Origin: Gammaproteobacteria bacterium
GTDB taxonomy: Bacteria; Pseudomonadota; Gammaproteobacteria; Pseudomonadales; Azotimanducaceae
Direction: 5' to 3'
Length of the DNA stretch: 64,000 bases
Assembly (NCBI GenBank): GCA_026706665.1
Contig: JAPOYI010000001.1
Span: forward strand, 1-64,000
The notes under the pieces were generated by a model, which was not told the DNA's origin, did no database searches, and saw only the letters and a program-made list of their open reading frames with translations. Shown in pieces: positions 34,111-43,656 of the stretch; the first letter of the stretch is position 1, and each line of letters begins with the position of its first letter. A program made the translations under genes and the position numbers.

Positions 34111-36032
34111 CACGTACACCCCACCCTCTGGGAGAACCGTTCAGCGAGATGCAGGGCGACGGGCAGCACGTACTCGCCGTGAGGCTCGAGGGCCGCATCG
34201 GGGACCCGCGCGTCGCGTCCGCAAAGGTGGGCGTCGAGTTGCTCGGCCAGGACAAAGAGCGTCGTGGAAATACCCGCCAACTCGTCGACGATAGCGCGTC
34301 CCGAACACCGCACCACCTGGTCTCGCTGATTTCGCCATCCGTCGACAATTTCGCGCAGCCGATCCGCATCGTGAAGATCAGCCACGCGACGAACCGCGAG
34401 ACTCTCGGGGGGAATGAAGTCGATCACGCGGTCGAGGGGCGTATCCACATCGTAGGGCCGCTCGGCGCCGGTCGCGCCGGGTTTCGACCCCCCCAGCAGG
34501 CGCGCGTACCACTTGACCGGTTCGAGCATCTCCAGCAGCGGCATCAACCCATGGGCATCCTCCCGCGACAGTCCCGATCGCATCAACCGTTCCCGCAAGC
34601 CTTTGGCCGGATCGAATACTTCCAGGCTTCCAAGGGTTTCGTGCGTAGCCTCCAACCGGCGATACATGTCACCGGTGTCCCGCACTTCCGCCGGAGACCA
34701 GAAACGTTCGGCGATCGCGGGCATTCGGCTCCACAGTCTGCTGTCGAGGAGTTCATCGGTCACCAGTTCCGTCCAGAGGCATGCTTCTCCTCCCAGTACT
34801 CGCCCCCCGCCCACGCCGTTCATGTCCCCGGACTCAAGGCTCCAGGTTCGCGAGAGCGCGAGCACGCCGTCGCGCACATGCGCAACCCGCGGATCCCGGG
34901 CGAGGTCCGCGCCGGCATCGGTGGCCGGGTCAAACGCATAGTGCAGGTCAGCCGGATACATGAGGTCCAGGTAGTACGGCGCCGAATGTACCGTGTCGAA
35001 GCCTCCGCGAAGCGCCCGGTCGCGCGCACCCGCGCCACGCCAGCTCTGAATGACGACACTCCGGGGCAGATCCGGCTGGATGACTTCGTCCCAGGCGACC
35101 GGTGTTCTGCCGAGGCCGTGCAGGATGTCTGCCATCCGCGTGTTGAATGCGGCTTGCATCGTGCGTAAATCCCGACCCGCCGGCAGCGTGACTTCATCGC
35201 CGCCGAAGTGTGCGTGAGTATCGGGAAAGACCTGCGCAAGCTCGCCAAAGAGCGTGGCCACGGCACGCATGGCGTCCCGGCTGCCCGGGTCGAGGCAGCA
35301 GGCATGCACGCCAAAACGCCTGCTGACTGCCGACACCGGCTCGCCGAGACCCCATTCAGGATGTGCCGCAAGCCAGCTCGAGGTATGTCCCGGCACGTCC
35401 AGCTCCGGAACCACGCGGATGCCGCGAGCGGACGCATGCCGTACCAAGTCGCGCAGTTCATCCGCAGTGTAGCGGTCCCGGGGGTCGGCGAGTTCAGGAT
35501 AGGCGTCTCCCAGGAACCGAAAGCCCTGGTCGTCGCTCAGGTGCAGGTGGAGGACGTTGAGTTTGTAGAACTCCATCACGTCAAGCGTCCGCTTCAACGT
35601 GCCGATGGAGATGGAATGCCGGACCGTGTCGATCATCAGGCCGCGCCAGGCGAACCTCGGCGCGTCATCGATCTCGCAATGCGCGACGCAGGGGGCCTGG
35701 CCATTGCGACAGACCAGTTGGGCGAGAGTCGCGAGTGCGCGCAGCACGCCCCACTCTGCGGGAGCTTCGATGCAGATGCGCCCCGCAGAGACATCCATTC
35801 GATAACGCTCGTCGTCTCCGAGCGCCGGATGCTCGGAGGCAGGGCCGGAAACGATATCGAGCCGTACGCGATGGTGCGCCGAATCGCCGCCCGCTATCGA
35901 CGCCAGCCGGCGCTCGAAACGCCCCACCGCCGCCGTCAGTCTCGGCGTGTCCGCGCCTTTCGTTTCGAGCCTTGCCACAGGCGTGTGCCCATCGCGGGGA
36001 CGCATTTCCCGAGGCAGGGGCATCAGGTTCAT
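34110..36032 (-). CDS. Beta-N-acetylhexosaminidase (GH20)
   Basis: 640 residues from the ATG at 36032 (ATGA overlap with the upstream amidotransferase stop). An N-terminal GH20b-like domain precedes the catalytic barrel, marked by FAWRGLMIDTVRHSISI, LNVLHLHLSDDQGFRF, GIRVVPELDVPGH, and the catalytic Asp-Glu pair in HAHFGGDEV near residues 273-280. WDEVIQPDLPRSVVIQSW and GGEACLWTELV follow. It cleaves terminal GlcNAc or GalNAc, for example from chitobiose or glycans. No signal peptide is visible, so it may act in the cytoplasm on imported oligosaccharides. A C-terminal extension of about 150 residues is helical. Confidence 0.93.
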   Translation of the reverse strand: MNLMPLPREMRPRDGHTPVARLETKGADTPRLTAAVGRFERRLASIAGGDSAHHRVRLDIVSGPASEHPALGDDERYRMDVSAGRICIEAPAEWGVLRALATLAQLVCRNGQAPCVAHCEIDDAPRFAWRGLMIDTVRHSISIGTLKRTLDVMEFYKLNVLHLHLSDDQGFRFLGDAYPELADPRDRYTADELRDLVRHASARGIRVVPELDVPGHTSSWLAAHPEWGLGEPVSAVSRRFGVHACCLDPGSRDAMRAVATLFGELAQVFPDTHAHFGGDEVTLPAGRDLRTMQAAFNTRMADILHGLGRTPVAWDEVIQPDLPRSVVIQSWRGAGARDRALRGGFDTVHSAPYYLDLMYPADLHYAFDPATDAGADLARDPRVAHVRDGVLALSRTWSLESGDMNGVGGGRVLGGEACLWTELVTDELLDSRLWSRMPAIAERFWSPAEVRDTGDMYRRLEATHETLGSLEVFDPAKGLRERLMRSGLSREDAHGLMPLLEMLEPVKWYARLLGGSKPGATGAERPYDVDTPLDRVIDFIPPESLAVRRVADLHDADRLREIVDGWRNQRDQVVRCSGRAIVDELAGISTTLFVLAEQLDAHLCGRDARVPDAALEPHGEYVLPVALHLAERFSQRVGCT

Positions 36033-36745
36033 CGGCACGCCACCCGCTTCAGGTTTGCATAAAGGCTGCGACAGTCGTCCGCGAAGGTCTTGAGGCGTTC
36101 GGCGACATCGCCCCGCAGCACGGCAAGCGCATCCTCGCCCATGGCCCGACGAAGCGCCGACGCATAAACCGGGATCGCGGCCCAATCATCCACCGTGTCG
36201 CCGGTGATCTCGACATGGTATTGCAGCCCGTAAGCGTGGGCGCCGAACCGAAACGCCTGCACCGCGCAGCGCTGTGAGCGCGCCAGCACCGTTGCCCGCC
36301 CGGGCAACCGGGAGACCTCCGCTCCGTGCCATTGCAGCACCGTCAACGGAGAACCCATGCCGCGAAACAGCGGGTCCGCCTCTCCGTCGGAGGTGAGTTC
36401 CACCGTCATGACGCCGACTTCAGGGAATCCTCCGACCACCACGTCACCGCCCAGCGCGGCTGCGAGAAGCTGATGTCCCAGGCAAATGCCCAGAAACGGG
36501 CGTTGCATTTCGACGACGAACCGCCTGATCGCCGCCTTCTCTTCGACGAGCCACGGGTGTTCCGACTCTTGCCAGACATCCTGGGGACCTCCCATGACCA
36601 GCATCAGGTCGTACGGCGAGAGTTCCGGGATCGGATCGCCACGGTCAAGTTCAATGACGTCCCAGGCGTAACCGTCCTCCCGAAAGAGGTCCCGGAACAT
36701 CCCCGGATGCTCAACCGCAGCGTGCTGGAAAACGACAATTCTCAT
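36029..36745 (-). CDS. Class I glutamine amidotransferase (GMP synthase-like)
   Basis: 238 residues from the ATG at 36745. The catalytic triad is visible: nucleophile Cys88 in FLGICLGHQLLAAALGG, and His177 and Glu179 in YGLQYHVEI. MGGPQDVWQESEHPWL and VLQWHGAEVSRLPG are typical of stand-alone GMP-synthase-like amidotransferases that release ammonia from glutamine or hydrolyse gamma-glutamyl bonds. It is the first gene of the operon that continues into GH20. The true acceptor is not apparent. It is divergent from kdsD. Confidence 0.88.
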   Translation of the reverse strand: MRIVVFQHAAVEHPGMFRDLFREDGYAWDVIELDRGDPIPELSPYDLMLVMGGPQDVWQESEHPWLVEEKAAIRRFVVEMQRPFLGICLGHQLLAAALGGDVVVGGFPEVGVMTVELTSDGEADPLFRGMGSPLTVLQWHGAEVSRLPGRATVLARSQRCAVQAFRFGAHAYGLQYHVEITGDTVDDWAAIPVYASALRRAMGEDALAVLRGDVAERLKTFADDCRSLYANLKRVACR

Positions 36746-36856
36746 GGCCTCGCCGGCATCGGCGGTCGCCGAAGTCTGCCATAGACCGATGCGCCTTGAG
36801 GCGCACCGCAAGGGCAAACCTTGTCAAAAGCCGGCGGGACAGCGACCATCAGCGCA

Positions 36857-37474
36857 ATGATCGAGACTGGATACCAGGGATTGGACATCAAGCAACGCAT
36901 GCAGGCGGTCATCGCCGCCGAAGCCGAAGCGGTCGGGAGCATTCGCGTCACCGACGACTACGTCACTGCAGTCGAAAGACTGAAACGTTGCCAGGGGAAG
37001 GTGATCACGACGGGAATCGGCAAGGCCGGCCACATCGCGCGCAAGTTCGCGGCGACGCTCTGCTCCACCGCCACCCCCGCGGTGTTCGTACACCCGGCGG
37101 AGGCGGCTCACGGAGATCTCGGGCTCGTCGACCGGAACGACATCATGATCGCGTTCTCCACCAGCGGAAAGTCCGCGGAAGTGCTGGAGATCATGGAGTT
37201 CTCCCGCCACCTCGGCGTCGCGGAGATCATCGGCGTGACGTCACACCCCGATTCGGATCTGCGCGGTCTCTCCGATATCGTGCTCGACATGGGCGTCATC
37301 TCCGAAGCATGCCCGCTGGACCTGACGCCAAGCTCTTCCATGGCGGTCATGCTCGCGATCAGCGACGCCATCGCGCTGGCCCTGATGGAGGCCAAGGGTG
37401 TGACGAGGCAAGACTGGGGCATGCGCCATCACGGCGGCTATCTCGGGCGGGCAGCGCGGACGGACAACATGTAG
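36857..37474 (+). CDS. Short KdsD-type sugar-phosphate isomerase (SIS domain only)
   Basis: From the ATG at 36857, 205 residues forming one SIS domain: KVITTGIGKAGHIARKFAATL, TPAVFVHPAEAAHGDLGLV, IAFSTSGKSAEVLE and IIGVTSHPDSDL. This is the arabinose-5-phosphate isomerase type, which makes the Kdo precursor for LPS. The family's two CBS domains are missing; the gene ends cleanly with GGYLGRAARTDNM, resembling short isomerases or GutQ-like truncated variants. It may be a distinct sugar-phosphate isomerase. A TTG at 36821 could extend it by 12 residues. Confidence 0.78.
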   Translation: MIETGYQGLDIKQRMQAVIAAEAEAVGSIRVTDDYVTAVERLKRCQGKVITTGIGKAGHIARKFAATLCSTATPAVFVHPAEAAHGDLGLVDRNDIMIAFSTSGKSAEVLEIMEFSRHLGVAEIIGVTSHPDSDLRGLSDIVLDMGVISEACPLDLTPSSSMAVMLAISDAIALALMEAKGVTRQDWGMRHHGGYLGRAARTDNM

Positions 37475-37481
37475 GCCGGCG

Positions 37482-38774
37482 TCAGGGCCCTGGTGACCTG
37501 ATCAGGGCTTCGTCCAGAATGCGCTCGGGATCAAGCCAACCCGTCTCATCCTGCACATCCCGGCACAGTTCGAGGATCGCGCCAAAACGAGGCCCCGGGT
37601 CGAATCCCCGAGCGACCAGGTGGCGACCCCGGACCATGTCCGCCGGTGCGCTGCGGTCAACGCCGAGTTCTCGCGCGCGCTCGAGGAAACGCTTCACCGA
37701 CGGATTCGGGCACACGCTCCCGGATAGTCGAGCCAGGAGTTCCAGGCTGACGCCCGACGCGGCAAGCTCTCTCGACAGGCGCCGGTAATCTTTCGGTGTG
37801 GCGTCTTCATCACTAAGAAGATTCGGCCCCCCGATGCGGTCGACGAGCGCTGAAACGCCCTCGACGACATCGTTCGGGGCACGCATTCGCGCGAGCAGGG
37901 CTTCGACGGCGCCAGGTTCGCCTTCAGAAGCGGCATCTCCCTGACGGCGCACCGCATGGCACATCGCCCCGAGCATCAGGACCAGGTCGTCGCGGTCGTC
38001 CCGACGCGATTTCGCGGCCTGATCCACCGCAGTCAGCGTGCGCGACCACGCCCGGTCATCGCCGGCGTCCGTCAATCCATCCAGTTCCGGAAAGAACCGC
38101 AACAGCGTCGAGTCGCGCAGGAACGTGAGGCCGAGGGACGGGCGACCGCCCTTGAGCAACAGCTTGCGAAACTCCTCGAATACTCGCTCCGGGGATACCT
38201 CTCCGAGATCCAGCCGACTGCAGAGTCGCACCAATGCCGTGTCCGCGCGCATGTCCAGCCGGGCGCTGAGCTGGGCGACACGCAGGCCACGAAGCGGGTC
38301 CTCGGGAAAGGTGGCGGGATCGACTGCGCGGAGCACCTTGCGTTCGAGATCATGGCACCCACCGTAAGGATCGAGAATCTCCCCGCTCAGGATGTCCAGA
38401 CCCATGCTGTTGACGGTGAGATCCCGGCGGCGTGCGGCGGTCCTGAAATCGAGGTCCGGGTCGCACGCCACTTCGAACCCGCGATGGCCCGGCGCGACCT
38501 TGCTGTCCCGCCGGGGCACCGAGAAGTCGATGTCGAGTTCCCTGAGACGCAGAACGCCGAACGCCCGCCCTACTGACAGTACGTTGCCGCGGCGTCCCAG
38601 CAATTCCCTCAAGGCATCGATGTCCATCCCGTAGACCTCGATGTCGAGGTCCTTCGACGGCTCGCCGCGCAAGAGGTCCCGCACATAGCCGCCGACGATG
38701 AGAGCTCGGCCTCCGGCCTCGGCGACTCCCCGGGCGATGTCCGTGACTCGGGTGTCAATCATGCGCTGCATCAT
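37482..38774 (-). CDS. cca: CCA tRNA nucleotidyltransferase / poly(A) polymerase family
   Basis: 430 residues of the class II nucleotidyltransferase family. The N-terminal catalytic head shows ALIVGGYVRDLLRG (GG motif), SKDLDIEVYG (DxD metal site), RRDLTVNSMGLDI and ILDPYGGCHDLERKVLRAV, then EDPLRGLRVAQLSARLDM. It adds or repairs the 3' CCA of tRNAs. The C-terminal 200 residues are divergent helical sequence. It starts 54 bases downstream of tRNA-Met on the same strand. Whether it adds CCA or A-tails cannot be decided by sequence alone. Confidence 0.85.
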   Translation of the reverse strand: MMQRMIDTRVTDIARGVAEAGGRALIVGGYVRDLLRGEPSKDLDIEVYGMDIDALRELLGRRGNVLSVGRAFGVLRLRELDIDFSVPRRDSKVAPGHRGFEVACDPDLDFRTAARRRDLTVNSMGLDILSGEILDPYGGCHDLERKVLRAVDPATFPEDPLRGLRVAQLSARLDMRADTALVRLCSRLDLGEVSPERVFEEFRKLLLKGGRPSLGLTFLRDSTLLRFFPELDGLTDAGDDRAWSRTLTAVDQAAKSRRDDRDDLVLMLGAMCHAVRRQGDAASEGEPGAVEALLARMRAPNDVVEGVSALVDRIGGPNLLSDEDATPKDYRRLSRELAASGVSLELLARLSGSVCPNPSVKRFLERARELGVDRSAPADMVRGRHLVARGFDPGPRFGAILELCRDVQDETGWLDPERILDEALIRSPGP

Positions 38775-38827
38775 ACGAGAGTGGCCGGTAAACGGCAGTG
38801 GGCCAGATGGCCCACTGTTTGGGAATG

Positions 38828-38904
38828 TGGTAGCTACGGGCGGACTTGAACCGCCGACCCCGCGATTATGAGTCGCGTGCTCTTACCAGCTGAGCTACGT
38901 AGCC
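38828..38904 (-). tRNA. tRNA-Met (CAU), elongator type
   Basis: 77 nucleotides on the minus strand including an encoded CCA. Acceptor stem GGCTACG pairs with CGTAGCT-type sequence (last pair G-U), the D-loop is GCTCAGCTGGTAAGAGC, and the anticodon loop is CTCATAA with anticodon CAU. The T-arm contains GGTTCAAGTCC. The sequence closely follows the proteobacterial elongator tRNA-Met, including the GGCTACGTAGCTCAG start. The initiator-type unpaired first base is absent. It is immediately upstream of cca. Confidence 0.95.
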
Positions 38905-39026
38905 ACGGCAGGGGCGCGGATTGTCGGAACAGGACCGGCAATTGTCAAGCGACCAACTGCAAGGAGATAGAATAAAGTTCTATTTATCAGCTAGTTAAAA
39001 AATTCCGTCGCTGCAACGCAGACGGC

Positions 39027-39055
39027 TTGATAATCCGTGCGGATTACCCTATATA
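39027..39055 (+). promoter_or_regulatory. Sigma70-type promoter of the BI-1 gene
   Basis: TTGATA (39027-39032), a 17-base spacer, then TATATA (39050-39055). The upstream 38960-39000 stretch is AT-rich with an inverted repeat (ATAGAA-TAAAG-TTCTAT), and ATCCGTGCGGAT is a palindrome within the spacer that could bind a regulator. Confidence 0.65.
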
Positions 39056-39084
39056 AGTCACAATCACCGTACTGGAAGAGACAC

Positions 39085-39756
39085 ATGGCTGAGTTCAGAA
39101 CCCTGACAAGCACCGCGCGGCCTGCCGTCGAGGTCAACCAGGTACTGCGCAACACTTACCTGCTGCTGGCGTTCACGGTCGCGTTCGCGTGCGTCACAGG
39201 CACCGTCGCGGCAGCGTTGAACGTGCCGTTTTTCGGCGGGACGTTCGGTTTCATTCTTTACCTGGTCGGCTTCTTCGGCCTGTCGTACCTGGTCAACAAG
39301 ACGGCCAACAGCGTCTGGGGCCTGTTCTGGACCTTCATGTTCACCGGCTTCATCGGGTTCGCCGCCGGTCCCATCGTCAACTATTATCTCGCGGTCCATC
39401 CGGGGGTGGTTGCCCAGGCGCTTGGCGTCACGGCGGCGACGTTCTTCGGCCTTTCGCTCTATACCATCACAACGAAGAAGGACTTCTCCTTTCTGAGTTC
39501 CTTTCTCGTGATCGGGTTCTTCGTCGTGATCGGGGTCATCATCTGCTCCTTCTTCTTCGATCTTTCGGCGTTCGCCGCGGCGATCTCGGGCATGATGGTA
39601 TTGATTGCCTGTGCCCTGATGCTGTGGCAGACGAGCGCCATCGTGCTGGGCGGGGAAACGAACTACATCATCGCGACCAACAACCTGTTCGTCTCGATCT
39701 ACCTCCTGTTCATGAACCTGCTGCACCTGTTCGGCATCATGGGGGGCGACGAGTAA
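39085..39756 (+). CDS. Bax inhibitor-1 / YccA family membrane protein
   Basis: From the ATG at 39085 (GGAAGAG upstream) this is 223 residues with seven hydrophobic segments, for example LLLAFTVAFACVTGTVAAAL, GLFWTFMFTGFIGFAAGPI and FLVIGFFVVIGVIICSFFF. The C-terminal part has the BI-1 signature with acidic and polar residues in late helices (GETNYIIATNNLFVSIYLLF). In E. coli, YccA modulates FtsH proteolysis; related proteins are pH-sensitive calcium leak channels. The gene has its own good promoter and is convergent with the VWA gene. Confidence 0.92.
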   Translation: MAEFRTLTSTARPAVEVNQVLRNTYLLLAFTVAFACVTGTVAAALNVPFFGGTFGFILYLVGFFGLSYLVNKTANSVWGLFWTFMFTGFIGFAAGPIVNYYLAVHPGVVAQALGVTAATFFGLSLYTITTKKDFSFLSSFLVIGFFVVIGVIICSFFFDLSAFAAAISGMMVLIACALMLWQTSAIVLGGETNYIIATNNLFVSIYLLFMNLLHLFGIMGGDE

Positions 39757-39801
39757 GCCGGAAACCGCTTGCCCCCAGCCTTGGGCGACGGACCCGGGCG
39801 C

Positions 39802-41667
39802 TCAGATCTGCGTCAGGCGCCGGTAGGCCTTTTGCAGGGCGGACGGCAGACCCTCGGTTTCCGAGATGACCATGTAGCGCGCTTCGGGGCACATGCGGCG
39901 CAGGTAGTCGTGGCCTGACCGGTCCACGGTCACGCAGAACGTGTGGACTCCCGCGCGTTCGGCTTCCTCGAGCGCCTTGGCCGTATCCCGCAAACCGTAT
40001 TCGTGGTTGCCGCGTTCGGGTCCGTAGTCGCAGTCCTGCGGAAACCCGTCGCTTACGATCATCAGCACCCTGAGCGCGGCGCCGGAGGCGGTGAGTTTCG
40101 CCCCGGCATGGCGGATCGCCGGACCCATGCGCGTGCTGCGTTTGGGCTTCATGGCTGCGATGGCATCGAGGGTGCGGCGGCGGAACGGCTCATCGAACTC
40201 CTTTGCGACGTAGAACTCGACACAGTCCCTGCCGTACCCCGAGAACCCGTAGACGCCGTATTCGTCCCCGATGCCTTCCAGCGCCGTGGCCATCAGTGCG
40301 GCGGCTTCCTTCTGAATGTCGATGATGCGCCGACTCTCTGCGGGCGCGGGCGGCTTGCCCCCGATCGAATCGTCGTCATCGAACCACGGGTCGCGAAGAT
40401 CCTGTGGCGCAGTCTCATGGGCCGAAGGCGACGGCGCATCTTCGGCGACCGGATCGTCCGTGGATGCGGACAGGTCGATGAGAAACGCGGCGCCCACGTC
40501 ACGGCGCGCCCGCTCCCGCCGGCTGTACACCCGATCGTCCGGCGACACGCCGGCTCGCATGTCGGCGCGTGCCTCGACCAATCCGCCAAGATCCAGTTCG
40601 TCGCCATCCACCAACTTGCGGACGCGCTGATACCCCATGGGACGGATCTGCTCGAAACGTCGCCGCACGGCCTGCGCGTAGGGGCGAACTGAACGCAAAA
40701 GACGCCGGCCGCCATCGACATCGGTCGCGTCCCGGCCCATGTCGATTTCGAATAGCCGGCACCAGCCTTTCCTGTAGCGCCGTTCCAGGTAATCCCACTC
40801 GTCGTAGAGAAAACTGCGGGCATCAAGCGGCGTGTCGCCAAGACCGTGCCGCAGCGCGGACCGCTCGGAGTCGATACGGCGTTGCAGATCGTCGCGGGCG
40901 CGCACCAGGTCCCGCGTCACGTCACGAATGTCACCGTGGCCCTTGCCTTCCCCTACCTTGACCTCATCGCCTCCCACCAACTCCGTCGCTTCCATCGCCG
41001 CCACCTGGGCCTCGGCGTCGTCGAGTTCCCGCTCCCAGTCCTCGAGGCGCGCCTCGCGCTGCTCCCATTCGATATGCCCGGGAACGGCACCACGCCGCGC
41101 TTCCTCGATACCCACGGCGAACATGTCGTAACACTCGATCACCGCTTCGGCGGTGTCGTACACCGTTGCGTCCGGGATGGACACACGATCAATTGCCGGG
41201 CGCAGGAAGGCGAGGGGTGGGTCGAGGTAGGGTTCGAGGGCTTCCCTGTACTTTCGGGCCCCCGGATACCTGCGCAGCGTGTGCGCCTCCACGCGGGCCG
41301 ACTCGATCACATGGAACAGGGACCTGGCCACGGCCGGCTTGTCGAAGTGATCGAAGAACACCGTCAGGTCCGATTCGCGATGGACGAGGGGCAAGCGGCG
41401 TGCGGCCAGTGCCGGGCTGCGGGCCCGGGCGCGGTGGATGTCGAATGCGAAGGTGCCGAACTCCCGGAACCCGAGCTGGACCAGCACGCGCAACCGGTAC
41501 ACCGCCGCATTGAGCGCTTCGTTCTCGAACGTATCGATCGACGGGGGCAGGTAGACGCTGCTGCCGTCGGTGGCATCTTCGTCGCCAACCCTGAGATGGC
41601 AGTAGCGGCCGGCGATTCCCTCGGCAAAAAGCGCGAGGGGACGTTCGACATCGGCAAGGTCGACCAT
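39802..41667 (-). CDS. VWA-domain protein of the NorD/CbbO type
   Basis: 621 residues. The N-terminal two thirds are helical, with coiled-coil-like charged sequence (EWEQREARLEDWERELDDAE). The C-terminus is a von Willebrand A domain with a MIDAS motif DLSAS near residue 400, then MGPAIRHAGAKL and LMIVSDGFPQDCDYG. Proteins of this kind pair with MoxR-type AAA ATPases (NorQ/CbbQ) to remodel or insert metals into a client enzyme. Here the ATPase lies 20 bases upstream and a VOC protein precedes it. No Rubisco or nitric oxide reductase genes are present, so the client is unknown. Confidence 0.87.
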   Translation of the reverse strand: MVDLADVERPLALFAEGIAGRYCHLRVGDEDATDGSSVYLPPSIDTFENEALNAAVYRLRVLVQLGFREFGTFAFDIHRARARSPALAARRLPLVHRESDLTVFFDHFDKPAVARSLFHVIESARVEAHTLRRYPGARKYREALEPYLDPPLAFLRPAIDRVSIPDATVYDTAEAVIECYDMFAVGIEEARRGAVPGHIEWEQREARLEDWERELDDAEAQVAAMEATELVGGDEVKVGEGKGHGDIRDVTRDLVRARDDLQRRIDSERSALRHGLGDTPLDARSFLYDEWDYLERRYRKGWCRLFEIDMGRDATDVDGGRRLLRSVRPYAQAVRRRFEQIRPMGYQRVRKLVDGDELDLGGLVEARADMRAGVSPDDRVYSRRERARRDVGAAFLIDLSASTDDPVAEDAPSPSAHETAPQDLRDPWFDDDDSIGGKPPAPAESRRIIDIQKEAAALMATALEGIGDEYGVYGFSGYGRDCVEFYVAKEFDEPFRRRTLDAIAAMKPKRSTRMGPAIRHAGAKLTASGAALRVLMIVSDGFPQDCDYGPERGNHEYGLRDTAKALEEAERAGVHTFCVTVDRSGHDYLRRMCPEARYMVISETEGLPSALQKAYRRLTQI

Positions 41668-41687
41668 TGTTTCGCTATGGCTAAGAG

Positions 41688-42497
41688 CTAAGGCAGGATC
41701 ACGTCGACGATGTCGGCAACCGCCTTCTGGACGATGGCGTCGTCGGATACCGTCTGCACTATCGCGATCTCCGACGCGCGGCGCGGGTCGATGCCCCGGC
41801 GCATGAGTTCGCCCGCGTAGATCAGGAGCCGCGTGCTCACACCCTCCTCGAAGCCGTGTTCCCGCAAGTTGCGCACCTTGACGCCGATGTGCGCCAGCCG
41901 ATCCGCCGCGTTCGCGTTAACGCCGGATTCGTGCGCGATGATCTCCGCCTCCGCGACGCTGTCCGGATAGTCGAAGGTGAGGCTGACAAACCGCTGCCGC
42001 GTGCTCGTCTTCAGGTCCTTGAGGACGCTCTGGTAGCCGGGGTTGTACGAGATCACGAGCAGGAAGTCCCGATGCGCGGCGAGCAGCTCACCGGTCTTGT
42101 CGATCGGCAGCATGCGGCGATGATCGGTGAGCGAATGCACGAGCACCGTCGTGTCCTTGCGTGCTTCCACGATCTCGTCCAGGTAGCAGATGGCGCCAAG
42201 GCGAACGGCCTGGGTCAGGGGACCGTCCTGCCAGACGGTCTCGTCTCCCCGCAGCAGGTATCGACCAACGAGGTCCGTGGCGGTCAGGTCTTCATGGCAG
42301 GAGACCGTGACCAGCGGCATGTCGAGTTCGCCTCTCGGCCCGTCCGAAGTCTCGTAGAGCCGCCATACCATGTGCTCGACGAAACGGGTCTTGCCGCATC
42401 CCGTCGGCCCTTTCAGGAGGACCGGCAGACGGCTGTGATAGGCGGCCTCGAATACCTCTACTTCATCGGCGAGCGGAAGGTAGTACGGCTCGCTCAC
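41688..42497 (-). CDS. MoxR-family AAA ATPase of the NorQ/CbbQ type
   Basis: 269 residues, the typical length. Walker A is [17 protein letters not shown] near residues 28-44, Walker B is [14 protein letters not shown], and [17 protein letters not shown] is the sensor 1 region. A C-terminal CbbQ-type domain ends [20 protein letters not shown]. It functions as a hexameric activator with the adjacent VWA protein. Its ATG overlaps the stop of the VOC gene (ATGA), so VOC, ATPase and VWA protein form one operon. Confidence 0.92.
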   Translation of the reverse strand: MSEPYYLPLADEVEVFEAAYHSRLPVLLKGPTGCGKTRFVEHMVWRLYETSDGPRGELDMPLVTVSCHEDLTATDLVGRYLLRGDETVWQDGPLTQAVRLGAICYLDEIVEARKDTTVLVHSLTDHRRMLPIDKTGELLAAHRDFLLVISYNPGYQSVLKDLKTSTRQRFVSLTFDYPDSVAEAEIIAHESGVNANAADRLAHIGVKVRNLREHGFEEGVSTRLLIYAGELMRRGIDPRRASEIAIVQTVSDDAIVQKAVADIVDVILP

Positions 42498-43360
42498 CCT
42501 GGATAGAACGCGTCGCGCCCGTTGATGTAGTTCCTGAACGACTGCGCCGGATTCCGGTTCACCAGGTTCCGCATGTACATGGGGTGCCTGAGGCTGCGAA
42601 CCTCGTGTTCGAGTTCGGCGAGCGTTTCGCCGGTGCCCGGATCCACAATGGCCTGGAAGCGATACTGGTGCTGGTCGGTTTCTTCCGTCACGAGATTCCG
42701 CTCGACCAGGAAATCATGCGGACTGGAAAAGTCTGCCACGTAGATGGCGATGTGGTGCCCGTCGTAGCTGTCGATGGCGTCCGCCGTCTCCTTGTAGATG
42801 AGCCGCTGATCCATACCCGTGGACACCTCGACGCGGGGGCCGTCCCCGTCGTCGAGCACCTGCGCTGGCGCGAGGAACACGTTCCGGTAGAAGTCCGCGA
42901 TTCCCTGGGCCACCCCGGGGGAAATGTCCATCTGCGCATAGGCGATGCCGAGATACGTACCCGGAAACGACTCCGGCGCATAGGCCCGAATGGCGTTGCC
43001 CCATGGACAGGTGACGGCGATGTGATCGTTCTTCTCGGACCACGCGAACTGCGTGCCGGCAAGCATTTCCGACACCGCGTTGAGGCGCCGTCTCAGGTCG
43101 TCAAGGTCCGGCACGACGACGCCGATGTGGCCACGCCACTTCTGCGCCGTGCTCTTCGGCAGGTGAAACTGCTGCGCACCGGCGTTGATCCACATGTTGC
43201 GGGTGCCGAAATCGACGTAGGGGTCGCGCGTGAAGCCAAGGCCGGTGACGTAGAACAGCGCCGCCGTCTGCTGGTCGGGCACCGTCAGGTTGATGTGCTC
43301 CATGTTGAGCACATTGCCCACATTCTCTTCGCTTCGATTGAAATCTCTTGCTTCTGCCAT
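42494..43360 (-). CDS. VOC (glyoxalase/dioxygenase superfamily) protein
   Basis: From the ATG at 43360, 288 residues with two VOC modules. The first is [19 protein letters not shown] with [13 protein letters not shown]; the second begins [20 protein letters not shown] and includes [19 protein letters not shown]. Histidine and glutamate candidates for a metal site are present ([22 protein letters not shown]). It is the first gene of the VOC-MoxR-VWA operon. In such arrangements the enzyme could be the client activated by the ATPase pair; this is inference. A longer frame to 43651 reaches into the intergenic region and is not supported. Confidence 0.82.
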   Translation of the reverse strand: MAEARDFNRSEENVGNVLNMEHINLTVPDQQTAALFYVTGLGFTRDPYVDFGTRNMWINAGAQQFHLPKSTAQKWRGHIGVVVPDLDDLRRRLNAVSEMLAGTQFAWSEKNDHIAVTCPWGNAIRAYAPESFPGTYLGIAYAQMDISPGVAQGIADFYRNVFLAPAQVLDDGDGPRVEVSTGMDQRLIYKETADAIDSYDGHHIAIYVADFSSPHDFLVERNLVTEETDQHQYRFQAIVDPGTGETLAELEHEVRSLRHPMYMRNLVNRNPAQSFRNYINGRDAFYPG

Positions 43361-43656
43361 GGGTTGTCGTCCTCGCATTCTTCCTGGGGCGCGACGCGTC
43401 ACGTCGATTGCCCTTCTTTCGGCCCGCCTCGAGAAGTAGCCGGACCGCCGCATCCAACGATTATAGCCACCGGCAGGCCAAGTCGTCGGGATGCGGTCTG
43501 TAATCGCGTTACGCGCGCGGTGTCGGGACGATAGCCGCACTCGTGACGGAGGCGGTCGGCCTCCGGTCCCCGTTTCAGGCACGGAGCGAGTAGTACAATC
43601 CGTTGTTCCAGGACCGCGGTGCGGGTCAGGCAGTTCGACAAGTCCAGGCAAGTCTC

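Noticed and set aside
39802..42497. Possible Rubisco activase (CbbQ/CbbO) locus
   Set aside because: The pair matches the family, but no Rubisco genes occur in the window, so naming them cbbQ/cbbO would overstate the role.
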